DNA of 14,921 bases from an uncultured Balneolaceae bacterium. Lineage in GTDB: Bacteria > Bacteroidota > Rhodothermia > Balneolales > Balneolaceae. The position numbers and the translations under genes are program-made. Location of the stretch: assembly GCA_938003885.1 (NCBI GenBank), contig CALKWT010000215.1, forward strand, positions 1 to 14,921. Reading direction: 5' to 3'. Positions 13,920 through 14,921 of the stretch are shown one piece after another; the stretch's first letter is position 1; each line of letters begins with the position of its first letter. The notes beneath the pieces are model-generated. The model saw only the letters and a list, made by a program, of their open reading frames with translations. It had not been told where the DNA came from and made no database searches.

Positions 13920-14501
13920 TTAGGTGGTTGATTCGACCTGATTCAAATCGACTTCAACCGGGGTCTTTCTTCCGAAAATACTGACCAGTACCCGAAGCTT
14001 TAATTTTTCGGGAAGCACCTCTTCTACAGTTCCATCAAACTCTTTAAAAGGACCACTGGTAACTTTTACAAGGTCCCCTTCTTTATAAGGTATATCTACC
14101 ACACCCCCTTTCTCTGCCAGCTCCTGATTGTCATGAACGCGGCCCAATATTCTATCCGCTTCGCGCTTGGTAATAGGGGTAGGGACGGTATCACTTCTGC
14201 CCCCTTTTAGAAACCCGATAGATGAAGGTGCAGATTGAATCAAATTATTTACTTCTTCATCATACCTGGCGTATACAAGCATATATCCCGGAAAAAAGTT
14301 TTTTTCTCTTGTTCTTTTTTTTCCGGCTCTGATTTCAACAACGGTTTCGGTAGGGATCAGTACTTCTTTAATTTTATATTCGAGTCCCCGTTCTTCAATC
14401 TCTCTTGTAAGGTACTCTTTTACTTTTCTCTCATGGCCGGAAAAACACCGGACAACATACCATTCAAAACCGTTATTTTCAGATCCCATTTCTTCACTCA
14501 T
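13920..14501 (-). CDS. nusG: Transcription termination/antitermination factor NusG
   Basis: This 193-residue protein binds RNA polymerase, raises processivity and links to Rho or the leading ribosome. The NGN domain covers about residues 12-115 (FEWYVVRCFSGHERKVKEYL, then the family motif FFPGYMLV at 69-76). The KOW domain is at about 138-193 (YKEGDLVKVTSGPFKEFDGT). The ATG at 14501 overlaps the secE stop as ATGA. GGAGG about 10 bases upstream, inside the secE end, is its ribosome binding site, so the two genes are likely coupled in translation. Confidence 0.99.
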   Translation of the reverse strand: MSEEMGSENNGFEWYVVRCFSGHERKVKEYLTREIEERGLEYKIKEVLIPTETVVEIRAGKKRTREKNFFPGYMLVYARYDEEVNNLIQSAPSSIGFLKGGRSDTVPTPITKREADRILGRVHDNQELAEKGGVVDIPYKEGDLVKVTSGPFKEFDGTVEEVLPEKLKLRVLVSIFGRKTPVEVDLNQVESTT

Positions 14502-14680
14502 CTATAGATAGCCTCCAATATGGTACTGTAAACCTGATCTACTCCGAAAATAAATAAAGAGATGATGATTGTAAAAACCACCACAATAATTGTGTTATCA
14601 ATCAATTCCTGCTGAGTTGGCCAGGAGACTTTTGCCATCTCTTTTCTTACATCTTCAAAAAACTCTTTAATTTTTTTCAT
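14498..14680 (-). CDS. secE: Preprotein translocase subunit SecE
   Basis: This 60-residue single-span SecE, of the short type found outside enterobacteria, clamps SecY in the SecYEG channel. The amphipathic cytoplasmic helix (MKKIKEFFEDVRKEMAKVSW) leads into the hallmark WPTQQEL (20-26). One membrane segment follows at about residues 29-47 (hydrophobic, Ile/Val/Phe-rich), then a short tail. No strong Shine-Dalgarno is seen before its ATG. It lies between tRNA-Trp and nusG as in most bacteria. Confidence 0.97.
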   Translation of the reverse strand: MKKIKEFFEDVRKEMAKVSWPTQQELIDNTIIVVVFTIIISLFIFGVDQVYSTILEAIYR

Positions 14681-14714
14681 AAAACTTAATGCATTGGACC
14701 TGAATCAGAAAATG

Positions 14715-14787
14715 CACGGGTGGAGAGACTCGAACTCCCGACACCTGGTTTTGGAGACCAGTGCTCTACCAACTGAGCTACACCCGT
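14715..14787 (-). tRNA. trpT: tRNA-Trp (anticodon CCA)
   Basis: The minus strand gives a 73-base cloverleaf. The acceptor stem is ACGGGTG/CACCCGT with discriminator G at 14715. The D arm has GCTC-AGTTGGTAG-AGC, the anticodon stem CTGGT/ACCAG encloses the loop CTCCAAA with CCA as anticodon, and the T arm is GGGAG-TTCGAGT-CTCTC. The bases after the discriminator read CAT, so the 3' CCA is not encoded and must be added by the CCA-adding enzyme. The tuf-trpT-secE order is conserved in many bacteria. Confidence 0.98.
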
Positions 14788-14804
14788 ATAGAATGAAAAC
14801 AAGA

Positions 14805-14828
14805 CAGGAGACAACTATCTGTCTCCTG
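14805..14828 (-). terminator. Hairpin between tuf and tRNA-Trp (weak terminator or processing stem)
   Basis: CAGGAGACA (14805-14813) and TGTCTCCTG (14820-14828) are exact complements around a 6-base loop. In the leftward transcript, the stem is followed by a loose U-rich stretch (TCTTGTTTTC). It lies 40 bases after the tuf stop and 17 before the tRNA. It may end part of the tuf transcription or mark a cleavage point for tRNA release. Confidence 0.55.
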
Positions 14829-14868
14829 CCTGTAATTTCGATTCATTGTATGATTGAGAGGCCAGGTC

Positions 14869-14921
14869 TTACTCTATAATTTTAGATACGACGCCTGCAC
14901 CTACGGTCCGGCCACCTTCAC
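14869..14921 (-). CDS. tuf: Elongation factor Tu, C-terminal end only (cut by window edge)
   Basis: The frame reads EGGRTVGAGVVSKIIE and then TAA at 14869-14871. This is the invariant C-terminus of EF-Tu (EGGRTVGAG, domain 3), the GTPase that brings aminoacyl-tRNA to the ribosome. Only 16 full codons lie inside the window. Its position before tRNA-Trp and secE fits the usual tuf location. Confidence 0.95.
   Translation of the reverse strand, partial: EGGRTVGAGVVSKIIE

Overview
The window is one long leftward (minus-strand) block of core expression genes followed by a short, partly decayed accessory stretch. Reading in transcription order from the right edge, it holds the last codons of tuf (EF-Tu), a hairpin, tRNA-Trp(CCA), secE, nusG, rplK, rplA, rplJ, rplL, rpoB and rpoC, with a strong intrinsic terminator just after rpoC. 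This is the classic bacterial tuf-trpT-secE-nusG-rplKAJL-rpoBC cluster. The RpoB and RpoC lengths (1275 and 1434 aa), the RpoB N-terminus (RIKNVIDYPDFLDIQ) and the EF-Tu tail (EGGRTVGAGVVSKIIE) suggest the Bacteroidota/FCB side of the tree, possibly a Balneolales or Rhodothermia-like organism. That placement comes from memory of the families, not from a search.

Past the rpoC terminator, about 2395-3366 holds the wreck of an AbiE-type (type IV) toxin-antitoxin operon on the same strand. AbiEi comes first and AbiEii second, and their ATGA stop/start overlap still survives. Both genes are broken by internal deletions with frame changes and by in-frame stop codons. AbiEi also has a one-base slip in an A run, and AbiEii has lost an active-site Asp (Asp to His). 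A hairpin at 2161-2190, whose U-tract is on the minus strand, closes this unit and overlaps the end of a convergent plus-strand gene for a small YtxH-family membrane/coiled-coil protein (1867-2178).

The left end holds a TalC-type transaldolase (minus strand) and a LacI-family repressor (minus strand) that runs off the window edge. Spacers of about 300 bases flank the transaldolase.

The core genes make the transcription machine (RpoB, RpoC, NusG), the ribosomal stalk and its base (L11, L1, L10, L7/L12), the SecE translocon subunit, and EF-Tu with tRNA-Trp. I found no intact novel system. The most notable points are the decayed AbiE locus, TTG start codons on both rpoB and rpoC backed by Shine-Dalgarno spacing, and a structured rplL-rpoB spacer containing a GAAA-tetraloop hairpin and a 16-bp perfect palindrome.
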